A stretch of 64,000 nucleotides of DNA from Clostridium sporogenes (GTDB lineage: Bacteria; Bacillota; Clostridia; Clostridiales; Clostridiaceae). A program made the translations under genes and the position numbers. Positions within the stretch are counted from its first letter, which is position 1. Every line of letters begins with the position of its first letter. The notes beneath the pieces were generated by a model, which was not told the origin of the DNA, did not search any database, and saw only the letters and a program-made list of their open reading frames with translations. The stretch lies in the NCBI RefSeq assembly GCF_001020205.1, contig NZ_CP011663.1:2604001-2668000 (forward strand), in the 5' to 3' direction. Below, in pieces: positions 8,370 through 16,653 of this stretch.

Positions 8370-9767
8370 ATGTCACAAAAAGAGCAAAAGCATCCTATAG
8401 GCCTTTCACTGGTAAATATATCTATAGCCCTCCAAAGCTATGCGGGATATGCAGTATCATCTGTATTAATATTATTCTTTACAGCTGATATCAATCAAAA
8501 TGGCTTAGGATTAAGCGTGCCAAAAGCGGCTTCTATCATTGGTCTATATCAAGGCGTTAACTATATGGGTTCCCTTGTTGGGGGTTATATTACTGATAAA
8601 TGGTTAGGAATTCAGAAGTCACTAGCACTAGGCTCCTTCCTAACCGCATGTGGATATATGGTACTATTCTTTGCAAAGCCAAATATTGGAAGCATATGGT
8701 TAGGACTCATTGTCTTGATTATAGCAGGTGCATTTTTTAAAGGACAAATTAGTACTCTTGTAGGCTCACTTTATGGGAAAAATGAATTATCAAAAAAAGA
8801 TGCTGCCTACAGCATATTCTATATGTTTATAAATATTGGTTCCTTCTTTGGGCCTATAATTGCAGGTTTAATTTCTGATAAATGGTTCGCTAAAGTAGCC
8901 GCTGACGGTGAAATCGCAGCCTATGGTTATAAATATATTTTCCTTATGTGTGCTATTGTAATGATAATCGTATGTGCCTTGATTTTGATTTTATCTCCTA
9001 AATGGTTAGGAGATGTGGGAAAATACCCAGTATCAAAAACTGAAGCTAAAAAAGCTTCCTCAAAATCTGAAGAAAAAGTTATAAATAAACCTTTGACACA
9101 TACAGAAAAGAACCGTATTAAAGCGATGATTGTCATGTTTCTATTTGTGATTATATTCTGGTCTGCATGGTACCAAACTGCTACATCTTTCTCTTTGCTC
9201 GCTGATAAACTAGTAAATAGAAAATTTGGTGGATTTACAATGCCTGTGCCTTGGCTTACTTCCGTTAATGCAATCTTTTGCGTAGTGTTTTCCCCAATAC
9301 TAGCAAATATCTGGGTGAAACTTGGAAATAGCAAGAAAGGTGATTTATCAGTTCCTACTAAAATGGGACTTGGACTAATCTTAGCCGGGGCTTCCTTCAT
9401 TACCTTGATCTTGGGTATTTCCACACTAGGCGGTGTAACAGATGGAAGTAAACAGATGAATATACTTTTTATCATTGTTGCTTACTTTTTATTAACATTG
9501 GGTGAACTTTGCCTCTCTCCAATAGGAATGGCTATGTTCAATAAACTAGCTCCTGCTAAATATGGATCATTAGCAATGGGAGCATGGTACTTAAGTTTCT
9601 TTTTTTCAAACTTAATTTCCGGAAAACTTGCAGGATTCACAGATACCATGGGATATACAGAGATCTTTGGATTCATAGCTGGTGTTGTAATCATATTTGG
9701 CATAATCCTGGTTTTATTGCGAAAAGGTTTGTTAAAATTGATGTCTTTAGATGAATTTGATAATTAA
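8370..9767 (+). CDS. POT/PTR family proton-coupled peptide transporter
   Basis: A 465-residue polytopic membrane protein of the major facilitator superfamily. The N-terminal region shows the POT layout, with YQGVNYMGSLVGGYITDKWLG around residues 55-75 and the PTR signature area FYMFINIGSFFGPIIAGL near 150-167. It would import di- and tripeptides with protons. It shares a transcript with the upstream aminopeptidase and ends in a strong bidirectional terminator. Length is within the normal range for DtpT-like proteins. Confidence 0.88.
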   Translation: MSQKEQKHPIGLSLVNISIALQSYAGYAVSSVLILFFTADINQNGLGLSVPKAASIIGLYQGVNYMGSLVGGYITDKWLGIQKSLALGSFLTACGYMVLFFAKPNIGSIWLGLIVLIIAGAFFKGQISTLVGSLYGKNELSKKDAAYSIFYMFINIGSFFGPIIAGLISDKWFAKVAADGEIAAYGYKYIFLMCAIVMIIVCALILILSPKWLGDVGKYPVSKTEAKKASSKSEEKVINKPLTHTEKNRIKAMIVMFLFVIIFWSAWYQTATSFSLLADKLVNRKFGGFTMPVPWLTSVNAIFCVVFSPILANIWVKLGNSKKGDLSVPTKMGLGLILAGASFITLILGISTLGGVTDGSKQMNILFIIVAYFLLTLGELCLSPIGMAMFNKLAPAKYGSLAMGAWYLSFFFSNLISGKLAGFTDTMGYTEIFGFIAGVVIIFGIILVLLRKGLLKLMSLDEFDN

Positions 9768-9803
9768 ATAAATACAAAGAATATATTACAAATACAAAAA
9801 TGT

Positions 9804-9848
9804 AAAAGTAGCTGTCGCACTAATTTTTTTAGTGCGACAGCCACTTTT
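9804..9848. terminator. bidirectional terminator
   Basis: GCTGTCGCACTAA pairs with TTAGTGCGACAGC, flanked by AAAAGT and ACTTTT. It lies between the convergent peptide transporter and the small minus-strand gene, so it can serve both. Confidence 0.9.
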
Positions 9849-9855
9849 CATAGCT

Positions 9856-10104
9856 TTAAAACTTATCAGCCATTTCCTTTAATCCTTCTGGAAGATATTC
9901 TTTTAAATATTTATAATGTACTCTTTCAGCCATTTTTGCTGTTGCATAAAACTTCAAATATAGATTTATCAAATCGTCAACTTTTATTGGCTTATCTGAT
10001 TCATATTGATCTATTAAATATATGTCTAATAGCTCCATAGCAACATCATTGCTATTTCTTTGTATTGGTGTTGGTATTAAATTTTCTCTTATTTCTTCTG
10101 CCAT
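9856..10104 (-). CDS. hypothetical protein (82 aa)
   Basis: An 82-residue soluble, charged, mostly helical protein (ELLDIYLIDQYESDKPIKVDDL). I do not recognise it. It has an AGGAG site and its own upstream spacer, and its stop abuts the shared terminator. It borders a stretch of phage-derived small genes to the right, so it may be part of the same relic, but nothing in the sequence proves that. Confidence 0.55.
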   Translation of the reverse strand: MAEEIRENLIPTPIQRNSNDVAMELLDIYLIDQYESDKPIKVDDLINLYLKFYATAKMAERVHYKYLKEYLPEGLKEMADKF

Positions 10105-10310
10105 AATATTAAGCTCCTCTCACTATATTTAATCGTACATTTTAGTATATTCCTACTCATATAAAAATGTGTGTATAACGCAGTCGATTCTATTATAAAA
10201 TAGCTTATGCATTACTATTTCATTGCACTTAAACCTTTTTATACCATCCAATCAGTATAATCACCTAGGTAATTCTATGTATATAAAAAGCACATGGAAT
10301 TCACCAAGTG

Positions 10311-10457
10311 CTAAATTCTATTTTTGTATATATTTTTCTTTAAAATTTCTGAAAATGATACCTCTTCATTATTATCATTTTCCTTTTTTATTTTAGGCTC
10401 AATTCTTACTCTTTGTTCATAGCATTTATCAATCTCTATTATTTTATTAATTCTCAT
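10311..10457 (-). CDS. small hypothetical protein (48 aa)
   Basis: An ATG at 10457 follows GGAGGGG at good spacing and opens a 48-residue frame starting MRINKIIEIDKCYEQRVRIEP and ending KKNIYKNRI. It is basic at both ends with an acidic middle. Function unknown. It lies just downstream of an Nmad1-type gene on the same strand and is probably part of the same phage-derived group. Confidence 0.5.
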   Translation of the reverse strand: MRINKIIEIDKCYEQRVRIEPKIKKENDNNEEVSFSEILKKNIYKNRI

Positions 10458-10554
10458 ATTAAATCCCCTCCATATATATATACGCAAGGCTTTTAATATT
10501 TAATAGGGTACTAAAACAATTAATAACCCATATAAAATATCCATATTCATAGCA

Positions 10555-10824
10555 TTATTCTTCCTCTTCTAACTCAATTAAAGTCATAATGCTGTAGTTA
10601 GCTAAATCTATTAATGTATCTTTTATAGATTCATCCACTAGAGCATCCTTAGTACATAAGCTTTGTAACCTATTAACTTTATCTGTAATTCTAGTTACTG
10701 CACTTATTATTCCTAATTTTTTATAGGTTTCTCCAAAACTGTCCCCATAGTCATGATTCTTAATTTTATAAATTTTATTAAGTTCCTCACATATAATTTT
10801 ATGTTTATTGGCTTTATCCATCAT
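10555..10824 (-). CDS. nucleotide modification associated domain 1 (DUF1599-like) protein
   Basis: Eighty-nine residues, or 88 from the second ATG; AGGAGG lies 5 or 8 bases upstream. The core KNHDYGDSFGETYKKLG, a mid-region ISAVTRITDKVNRLQSL and the end TLIDLANYSIMTLIEL match the Nmad1 (former DUF1599) domain. That domain is related to MazG-like nucleotide hydrolases and is common in phages with modified bases. It sits between a 48-residue ORF and a broken DUF1064 gene, also phage-type, so this is a prophage remnant. Confidence 0.75.
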   Translation of the reverse strand: MMDKANKHKIICEELNKIYKIKNHDYGDSFGETYKKLGIISAVTRITDKVNRLQSLCTKDALVDESIKDTLIDLANYSIMTLIELEEEE

Positions 10825-10844
10825 TGTTACCTCCTAAAGCTAAC

Positions 10845-11108
10845 CTACTTCCTTACATCATATTTTCTCCATACATCTAATTTTAATCCTGGATAATTAT
10901 AATCAAATATCTTATTTCTCATCTCACCTTATTGTGTAATCATCCCCTTAACATCTATTAATTCTTCTGTAGTATCAAAATGATATATTAAAAAATCTGG
11001 TACATATGTTATAACTCTATATGTCTTTCCATTCTTCTTAAATTCTGATCCTAACTCATACTTAAAGTTTAAAATCTTTTGTAACAAAATTATATTTAAG
11101 AAATATTT
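10845..11108 (-). pseudogene. DUF1064 phage protein remnant
   Basis: Minus-strand frame reads YELGSEFKKNGKTYRVITY, then PDFLIYHFDTTEELIDVKG and MITQ, a TAA stop, and continues in frame as GEMRNKIFDYNYPGLKL. These blocks are the core of DUF1064, a phage nuclease-like family. The conserved N-terminus is missing and the frame has an internal stop, so it is a pseudogene. It ends just upstream of the phage-type Nmad1 gene. Confidence 0.7.
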
Positions 11109-11140
11109 TAATAGTATGAAGATAAAGTGGAGGGATAGGC

Positions 11141-12124
11141 ATGGAGTACGAAATAAAAGATTGTATAGATGCTGGTAGTGAATACTGCCCTTGTCATTTA
11201 GCTGAAACAGGAGATTGTATATTATGTTCTCAGTTATCCGGCAAAAAATTTTGTGATTGTATAAATTGGAAGGGTGTTTGTATATATCAAGAATTTATTT
11301 GGAACGGTAAAAAAGCTAAAGAAGAAAGAGAAACCTACTTAGGTAAAATTATAGGAAAAGATAACATAGAAGATAAAACTATAGTGATAACTATAGCATT
11401 AAGTCATAAATTATGCCAACAGTTAGTTTATCCAGGTAGTTTTGTATTTTTAAGAAATAAAAATGATTTTGGTTTTTACGATGCTCCTATTTCTATTATG
11501 GAAGTAAATACAGAAGAAGACTTTATCAAAGTTGCTATTGAAATTAGGGGGGTAAAAACTAAAACTATAGCTAGCTTAAATATAAATGATGATATTTTGG
11601 TTAGAGGTCCTTTCTGGAATGGAGTTTTAGGTCTTAAAAATGTTTATAGGACAAAAAATGGAACTAGCCTTTTAATATCAAGGGGTATCGGTCAAGCCCC
11701 TTTAGTACCTGTTATGAAAAAATTGCACTCTAATGGAAATAGAATAATATCTATAATAGATAATTCTGGTTATGAAAATATATTGATAAAAAACTATTTA
11801 GAATTATATAATGCAGAAGTTATAGAATTAAATACTTTAAAGGCTGGTGAACTTACAGAAGAATTAAAGAATACATTAAAAAATATCCTAGATAAAGAAG
11901 ACATTAATATAATTCACTGCTCTGCTCAGGATATTATAATATATAAACTTGTAGAGTTTTTAGAAGGGAAAGTCCCAATATCTAGTTCTAATAATGCAAA
12001 AATGTGTTGTGGTGAAGGTGTTTGTGGTACTTGTACTGTAAGATACAAGGGACATATAGTTAAAAGATTATGTAAAGTACAAACAGATCCTAAATATGTA
12101 TTTAGAGAAAGAAGACTTATTTAA
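11141..12124 (+). CDS. sulfide/dihydroorotate dehydrogenase-like FAD/NAD-binding protein
   Basis: A 327-residue flavoprotein related to PyrK and SudB. Residues 15-50 form a cysteine-rich extension (CPCHLAETGDCILC...CDC...C) that could hold an extra iron-sulfur site. A ferredoxin-reductase-like FAD domain with YDAPISIM and a NAD domain with SRGIGQAPLVPV follow. The C-terminal CCGEGVCGTC binds a 2Fe-2S cluster. It would shuttle electrons between NAD(P)H and a partner. Usually a GltA-like or dihydroorotate dehydrogenase partner is adjacent, but none is here. A terminator follows directly. Confidence 0.85.
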   Translation: MEYEIKDCIDAGSEYCPCHLAETGDCILCSQLSGKKFCDCINWKGVCIYQEFIWNGKKAKEERETYLGKIIGKDNIEDKTIVITIALSHKLCQQLVYPGSFVFLRNKNDFGFYDAPISIMEVNTEEDFIKVAIEIRGVKTKTIASLNINDDILVRGPFWNGVLGLKNVYRTKNGTSLLISRGIGQAPLVPVMKKLHSNGNRIISIIDNSGYENILIKNYLELYNAEVIELNTLKAGELTEELKNTLKNILDKEDINIIHCSAQDIIIYKLVEFLEGKVPISSSNNAKMCCGEGVCGTCTVRYKGHIVKRLCKVQTDPKYVFRERRLI

Positions 12125-12131
12125 ACTTTAC

Positions 12132-12164
12132 AAAACCCCAGACATTTTTGCCTGGGGTCTTTTA
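12132..12164 (+). terminator. terminator of FAD/NAD protein gene
   Basis: ACCCCAG and CTGGGGT form a compact stem followed by CTTTT, 10 bases after the stop codon. Confidence 0.85.
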
Positions 12165-12216
12165 AATAACTTAAGCATTAAAAATTAAATACTTTTCCTC
12201 TTTAGTATGCTAATAG

Positions 12217-12384
12217 TTAATGATTCTGGCTTAAGAATTTGTTGTACTCATTAAGTAATGTGTCTAATTGTTGACTTAATAGTACAAGATCTTCATCAAT
12301 AAGCTGCGATTTTTCACTTATTAGCTGGTTCATTAATGTTCTAGCTTCTTCTATTTTCTCTAATAATAACTGCTCTTTTGACAT
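12217..12384 (-). CDS. Spo0E-like sporulation regulatory phosphatase
   Basis: Fifty-five residues from the ATG at 12384, which has AGGAGGG upstream. The protein is a two-helix hairpin: LLLEKIEEARTLMNQLI, then the signature LLSQQLDTLLNEY near the C-terminus. The SQxLD core is the catalytic motif by which Spo0E proteins dephosphorylate Spo0A~P. The likely role is to hold back sporulation entry. It is monocistronic with its own hairpin terminator nearby. A second, altered family member is at 57432-57614. Confidence 0.82.
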   Translation of the reverse strand: MSKEQLLLEKIEEARTLMNQLISEKSQLIDEDLVLLSQQLDTLLNEYNKFLSQNH

Positions 12385-12448
12385 AGTATCCCTCCTTTCA
12401 ATTTCAACTATATAAAATTGAAAGGGCACTATGTAATAATTTGATGCA

Positions 12449-12489
12449 AAAAGACTATCTCAAAATAAAATCTATTTTAAGATAGTCTT
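12449..12489. terminator. hairpin terminator
   Basis: AAGACTATCT pairs with AGATAGTCTT across an AT-rich loop. It lies between the PCP-reductase-like gene and the Spo0E-like gene and can end minus-strand transcripts from the former. Confidence 0.75.
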
Positions 12490-12526
12490 CTTAAATTTTT
12501 TATCTGAATTTATTTTAATATTATAC

Positions 12527-12772
12527 CTAACTTCCAGTTTTCATCTGATTTAATATGGGTAATAATTTATTTTTCGCTTCACTGGGTACCATATCTTCAA
12601 CTGCTTGAAACACAATATCTTCTGTTACAACTTCTACTTTATGATTAATGATCCAATTAACTACCAATCTCTTTATAGTCCCTTGGAAAAGTTTGGGTAC
12701 CGCTTTTAAAATAACTTCATACATCCTCTTACTGTTACCTTCCCACTTAAGGTTATTTAAGATGTCTTCCAC
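12527..12772 (-). CDS. PCP-reductase-like small protein
   Basis: Eighty-one residues resembling the small domain found at the C-terminus of light-independent protochlorophyllide reductase subunit B: LKWEGNSKRMYEVILKAVP, then VVTEDIVFQAVEDMVP. In non-photosynthetic anaerobes such stand-alone proteins have no known role, so a pigment function is not implied. Monocistronic, with a GGGGGA site upstream. Family call is from pattern memory. Confidence 0.6.
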   Translation of the reverse strand: MEDILNNLKWEGNSKRMYEVILKAVPKLFQGTIKRLVVNWIINHKVEVVTEDIVFQAVEDMVPSEAKNKLLPILNQMKTGS

Positions 12773-13093
12773 AAAAATTCCCCCTTAAACTTTTTACATA
12801 TTTAATACTCTAATAGATCACATTATAATTTTTAAACTAATTAATAATATTAATAGTTATCTTTAAAAACGTTTTTTTCTTTATATTTTTAAAGCAGAAT
12901 TTAGATGGATACACATAAAAATATTATTAATTATACAAGTTTATATATATTGAATTTATTTTTAAAATATTACTGTATAAAATTAAATTATTTATTTTTT
13001 AATTTATAACAAAATAAATAAAAATAAAAAGCTGTTGATAAAATATGTTTATCAACAGCTTGAAATATCTCCTTAAATGGAACTACCTATTTT
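12773..13093. other. intergenic region with one terminator
   Basis: About 320 bases of AT-rich DNA. Apart from the hairpin at 13030-13060 and presumptive promoter AT-tracts for the PCP-reductase-like gene, I see no ORF with a ribosome binding site and no repeat. Confidence 0.5.
13030..13060 (-). terminator. terminator of holin gene
   Basis: AGCTGTTGATAAA pairs perfectly with TTTATCAACAGCT; on the minus strand it is followed by TTTTTATTTTT, about 30 bases after the holin stop codon. Confidence 0.88.
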
Positions 13094-13516
13094 CTAGTTT
13101 TCTATTTTATTTTCCTTAGAATCCGGTAGCTGCTTTTCTTCATTAATTATTGGATCTGCTGGTTCAAGTAATTTTGATTGCTTTATTTGAGTGTTTATTT
13201 CTCCAACAATGGCCTCTCTAAAATGATCTAAGTCTTCTTGCTTTAAGGTTGGTATTTTTTCCATAAGCATACTATTAAATTTCTCTGCTTTGTCTTTACC
13301 ACTTTTCGGCATAGATCTATATTCCTGTTCTATTGCATAAAATACACTTTTAGCAATGTTGTAATACATATTATATTGGTCATTTTTCATTTGCTTTATT
13401 AAAGCTTGTCTCTTTTGCTTAAAATATTGTACTGCTACTGTACTTAAATATATAATAACTACTCCTAGAATATTTGTAAGAGCATCTGTAATTATTTGCA
13501 TCATTTGATTATTCAT
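13094..13516 (-). CDS. phage holin, LLH family
   Basis: About 140 residues from the ATG at 13516, which follows GGGGGG. One N-terminal membrane helix (NILGVVIIYLSTVAVQYF) is followed by a long charged helical region, AIEQEYRSMPKSGKDKAEKF, and an acidic tail. This is the layout of LLH-type holins, where the KAEKF segment is usual. No endolysin gene is adjacent; a broken peptidoglycan-binding fragment lies far away at 42.1 kb. It is probably a prophage leftover, or a holin reused for protein release. Confidence 0.75.
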   Translation of the reverse strand: MNNQMMQIITDALTNILGVVIIYLSTVAVQYFKQKRQALIKQMKNDQYNMYYNIAKSVFYAIEQEYRSMPKSGKDKAEKFNSMLMEKIPTLKQEDLDHFREAIVGEINTQIKQSKLLEPADPIINEEKQLPDSKENKIEN

Positions 13517-13836
13517 AATATAATCCCCCCTAATCATCTATATTCTGAATTCCTTTATCTCTATATTTATTTAAACTTACTTATTAATATTATATTAGTC
13601 ATTAGCTTAGTTTGACTCTCTAACATATAAACTTCAACTTTCCTATATTTTTTCACAAAGAGTTATTATGAAATTTTATTTAGATAATTATTTAAATAAT
13701 ATTAAGATAAGGATATTATCCTTTTTTCGCATAAAATAAAAAGCCTTATTTCTAAGACTTTAAAATCATACTTTATTTATATGGTATATAGGCCTTTTTA
13801 AATATGATAACATTTCCTTAAAGGGAGGTTTTTTAT

Positions 13837-13866
13837 ATGCACAATCATACTTATTCTCAACAATAG
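13837..13866 (+). CDS. nine-codon mini-ORF before a terminator
   Basis: AAAGGGAGG lies 8 bases before an ATG opening MHNHTYSQQ and a TAG stop. A strong terminator hairpin begins immediately after the stop. No plus-strand gene follows. It may be a leader peptide left after deletion of its gene, the start of a truncated His-rich (YmaF-like) gene, or the core of a small RNA. Confidence 0.35.
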   Translation: MHNHTYSQQ

Positions 13867-13899
13867 AAGCACATACTATTATTATTTAGTATGTGCTTC
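13867..13899. terminator. bidirectional terminator
   Basis: AAGCACATACTA pairs with TAGTATGTGCTT. It lies after the plus-strand mini-ORF and just after the stop of the minus-strand lipoprotein gene. Confidence 0.88.
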
Positions 13900-13908
13900 T
13901 TAATTAAT

Positions 13909-14502
13909 TTATTTAGCTTGTAACTTTTTTGCTGCTGAATAAAAATTGCCAGTTAGTGCATTTGCCAATTGTTCATCAGGCTCTATAAACCATCCATTAT
14001 CACCTTTAACTAGTTTTATAGTAATATCTGTTTTTATTTTAGGTGCATTTGGATCATTTATAGAATTTAACATGTGTTGAAAAACTATATCCTGTTGTTT
14101 TTTTTCATCCACTTTTTCTTGTGAAAAGGCTTGAGACATCAAAGTTGGTAATAATTCATTAATTGTTTTTGTACTTATTCTACCTAAATCTATTGATGTT
14201 ACAGAAACCTTTGCTGTAGCACTATCACCGTCTTTATCTACTTCACCCAAAGAATAATCAATTTTGGACAAAACAGCCTTCATCATCTTTTCCTGTTCTT
14301 TACTATCAAACTTATCAATCTTTAAATCTTTCTCAGAAGAATTATATTTTACAAATGAAGAGGCCTTTTGAATATCTTGTTGTTTAAGCGCCTGAAAAAA
14401 ACCTTTAACAGTTTCATCTGGTTTTGGACTACATCCAGTTAAAGAAATAGATAAAAGTGTTATAAATATAACTGGCATTAATTTTTTAAAAATAGATTCC
14501 AT
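13909..14502 (-). CDS. lipoprotein, DUF4878/DUF5105-like
   Basis: A 197-residue exported lipoprotein. Residues 1-24 are a lipoprotein signal ending in the lipobox LTGC, so Cys24 would be lipidated. An NTF2-like fold follows, typical of DUF4878/DUF5105: PDETVKGFFQALKQQDIQKASSF at the start and ITIKLVKGDNGWFIEPDEQLANALTGNF at the end. Function unknown; it probably sits on the outer face of the membrane. Monocistronic, with a GGGGG site upstream and a bidirectional terminator downstream. Confidence 0.8.
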   Translation of the reverse strand: MESIFKKLMPVIFITLLSISLTGCSPKPDETVKGFFQALKQQDIQKASSFVKYNSSEKDLKIDKFDSKEQEKMMKAVLSKIDYSLGEVDKDGDSATAKVSVTSIDLGRISTKTINELLPTLMSQAFSQEKVDEKKQQDIVFQHMLNSINDPNAPKIKTDITIKLVKGDNGWFIEPDEQLANALTGNFYSAAKKLQAK

Positions 14503-14695
14503 TATATAGTTTCCCCCTAAAATAATAATATGAATACGTATAAATTATACAATTAATATGACAATAAGTAAACTTTTTATTAATTTTTGGATATTATTTG
14601 ACTTATTTTTCACTTTTTTTATATATAGTTTTTTCAATTTTATACTTTGTATAAATAAAAGTTTTAATTTAAACTATTAATAAAATCTATTACTA

Positions 14696-15145
14696 TTATT
14701 TAAACAGCTTTAAATATTCATCATATCCCTCTTCTTGAAGCTTGTCTTTAGGAATAAATTTAAGTGAAGCTGAATTAATACAATATCTTAATCCCCCTAA
14801 TTCTTCTGGTCCATCACAAAATACATGACCCAAGTGAGAATCAGAATTTTTACTTCTTACTTCCGTTCTAATCATTCCATAACCTTTATCAATGGATTCT
14901 TTTATTATTTTTCTATCTATAGGCTTACTAAATGCTGTCCATCCACATGAAGAATTAAACTTATCTTTTGAAGTAAATAAAGGCTCTCCATTGGTTATAT
15001 CTACATAAATCCCTTCTTCATTTAAATCCCAATACTCATTTTTATATGCTTCTTCCGTTCCATTTTCTTGAGTAACATAATACTCCTCTGGTGTTAGTAT
15101 CTTTTTTAATTTCTCTTTAGGCTTTTTAGTATAATTTTTATCCAT
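14696..15145 (-). CDS. msrB: peptide-methionine (R)-S-oxide reductase
   Basis: A 149-residue SelR-domain enzyme repairing methionine-R-sulfoxide. Landmarks are LTPEEYYVTQENGTE, GEPLFTSKDKFNSSCGWTAF, SHLGHVFCDGP and the catalytic-site strand GLRYCINSASLKFIP, where the Cys is the nucleophile. The usual zinc-binding CxxC pairs are absent, as in many clostridial MsrB. No msrA is fused or adjacent. It lies close to superoxide dismutase, which suggests local clustering of oxidative-stress genes. Confidence 0.92.
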   Translation of the reverse strand: MDKNYTKKPKEKLKKILTPEEYYVTQENGTEEAYKNEYWDLNEEGIYVDITNGEPLFTSKDKFNSSCGWTAFSKPIDRKIIKESIDKGYGMIRTEVRSKNSDSHLGHVFCDGPEELGGLRYCINSASLKFIPKDKLQEEGYDEYLKLFK

Positions 15146-15284
15146 ATTTCCTCCTTAATTTAAATTTTTTAAAAGATTAATTTATATAAAATTAAAATAA
15201 GAATCTTAATCTATTATTATAAAATAAAAAACAATAATAGATCTTGATGTTCTCTTACATAGAAAATAAAAAAATTATAAAGGA

Positions 15285-15377
15285 AGCTGTCACATTAAGA
15301 AATTTATATACAATATATTGTTTTGCAATTTTAAAATTAACACAATATATTGTAGTATTTACTCTTAGTGGGACAGC
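15285..15377. repeat. nested palindrome / long terminator
   Basis: Outer arms GCTGTCACATTAAG and CTTAGTGGGACAGC (12 of 14 complementary) enclose two copies of the self-complementary 12-mer ACAATATATTGT, at 15310-15321 and 15342-15353. It lies between the convergently oriented ends of no plus gene and the upstream spacer of msrB, downstream of the superoxide dismutase gene. The outer stem resembles the terminator at 9804-9848. It may be a long terminator or a small palindromic insertion. Confidence 0.55.
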
Positions 15378-15455
15378 CCTTTTTTAAATAATCTGAATAA
15401 AAGACTTAATAAACAGTAAATTTTTTATTGTGTTTTTGATTAAATACTATATTAT

Positions 15456-16052
15456 TTATTTTATAACATTATCATATCTAGTATTTACTATATCCCAATT
15501 TACAATATTCCACCAAGCATTAATAAACTCTGACCTTCTATTTTGATATTTTAAATAATATGCATGTTCCCATAAATCTAAAATTAGCAATGGAACCACT
15601 CCCCATTGAGTTAAATTTTGATGTTTTTCTGCCTGCAATATTACTAATTTTTGAAACATAGGATTCCATGCTAAAATAGTCCAACCTGAACCTTCCACTG
15701 CTATAGCAGCTTCAGTAAATTGTTTTTTAAATTTTTCATAGTCCCCAAAATCTTGTTTTATTCTTTCAATTACAGATCCCTCAGGGTTTAGCTTTCCATT
15801 AGGGGTCATATTTTCCCAAAATAATGTATGTAAAATATGCCCGGATCCATGAAAAGCTATTTCCTTTTCCCAATGTTTTATTAAAGTAAAATCTCCTGAT
15901 TCTCTAACTTCTTCAAGCTTTTGTTCTGCTTTATTTAATCCATCTACATAAGCTTTATGATGAATATCATGATGAATTTTCAAAGTCTTCTCATCATAAT
16001 GAGGTTCTAATGCATTATAATCATAATTTAAATTTGGTAAAGTATGTGCCAT
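15456..16052 (-). CDS. Fe/Mn superoxide dismutase
   Basis: A 198-residue superoxide dismutase. The N-terminal helical hairpin reads LPNLNYDYNALEPHYDEKTLKIHHDIHHKAYVDGLN, and metal ligands are the His in HHDIHHKAY, His in HTLFWENM, and Asp and His in LDLWEHAYYLKYQN. It converts superoxide to peroxide and oxygen in the cytoplasm. Fe or Mn preference cannot be fixed from sequence. It has a GGAGAT site upstream and is monocistronic. Confidence 0.92.
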   Translation of the reverse strand: MAHTLPNLNYDYNALEPHYDEKTLKIHHDIHHKAYVDGLNKAEQKLEEVRESGDFTLIKHWEKEIAFHGSGHILHTLFWENMTPNGKLNPEGSVIERIKQDFGDYEKFKKQFTEAAIAVEGSGWTILAWNPMFQKLVILQAEKHQNLTQWGVVPLLILDLWEHAYYLKYQNRRSEFINAWWNIVNWDIVNTRYDNVIK

Positions 16053-16186
16053 ATGAAATATCTCCTTCTCTTATTTTATCTATCTTTACTTATTATTAAT
16101 ATCTATTAAATAAATATTCATTATAAATGCAAGGCATGATTAAGTTATTCAATAAATATATAAATAAAATCACAAAACAAATATTT

Positions 16187-16653
16187 TTAAATACTCCATT
16201 CCTCTGCTGTCTTTCGTATGTCTAAAAATCTCTTATAAACTCCCTCCTGATTTATTAGTTCTTCATGAGTTCCTCTCTGAACAACACTCCCCTCATCCAC
16301 CACAAGTATCTGATCTGCATTTTCAATAGTGGCAAGACGGTGTGCAATAATTATAATGGTTTTCCCATGTACTAAAGCACTAATAGCCTTTTGTATTGCA
16401 TGTTCATTTTCCTGATCTACACTAGCAGTTGCTTCATCTAAAATAACAATTGGAGCATTTTTTAGCATTGCTCTAGCTATAGATATTCTTTGTTTTTCAC
16501 CACCTGAAAGAGTGGAACCACCATCTCCAATCACTGTTTCATATTCATCAGGAAGGTTCATAATAAAATCATGACAGCAGGCTTTTTTAGCCACCTTTAT
16601 TACCTCTTCCAAGCTTGCCTCTGGCTTTCCAAATCGAATATTATTAAGCACCG
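16187..16653 (-). pseudogene. ABC exporter nucleotide-binding domain remnant
   Basis: Only the last 155 or so residues of an MsbA-type half transporter remain. The frame begins TVLNNIRFGKPEAS, then STLSGGEKQRISIARAML (ABC signature), ILDEATASVD (Walker B) and IIAHRLATIENAD (switch His). The membrane domain and Walker A are gone. The upstream end joins directly to the middle of an AraC regulator in another frame, so a deletion has fused two formerly separate genes. It is probably non-functional. Confidence 0.85.

Noticed and set aside
8927..9475. Minus-strand open frame of 182 codons inside the peptide transporter
   Set aside because: Shadow of a highly biased coding sequence; no start site and no recognisable protein features.
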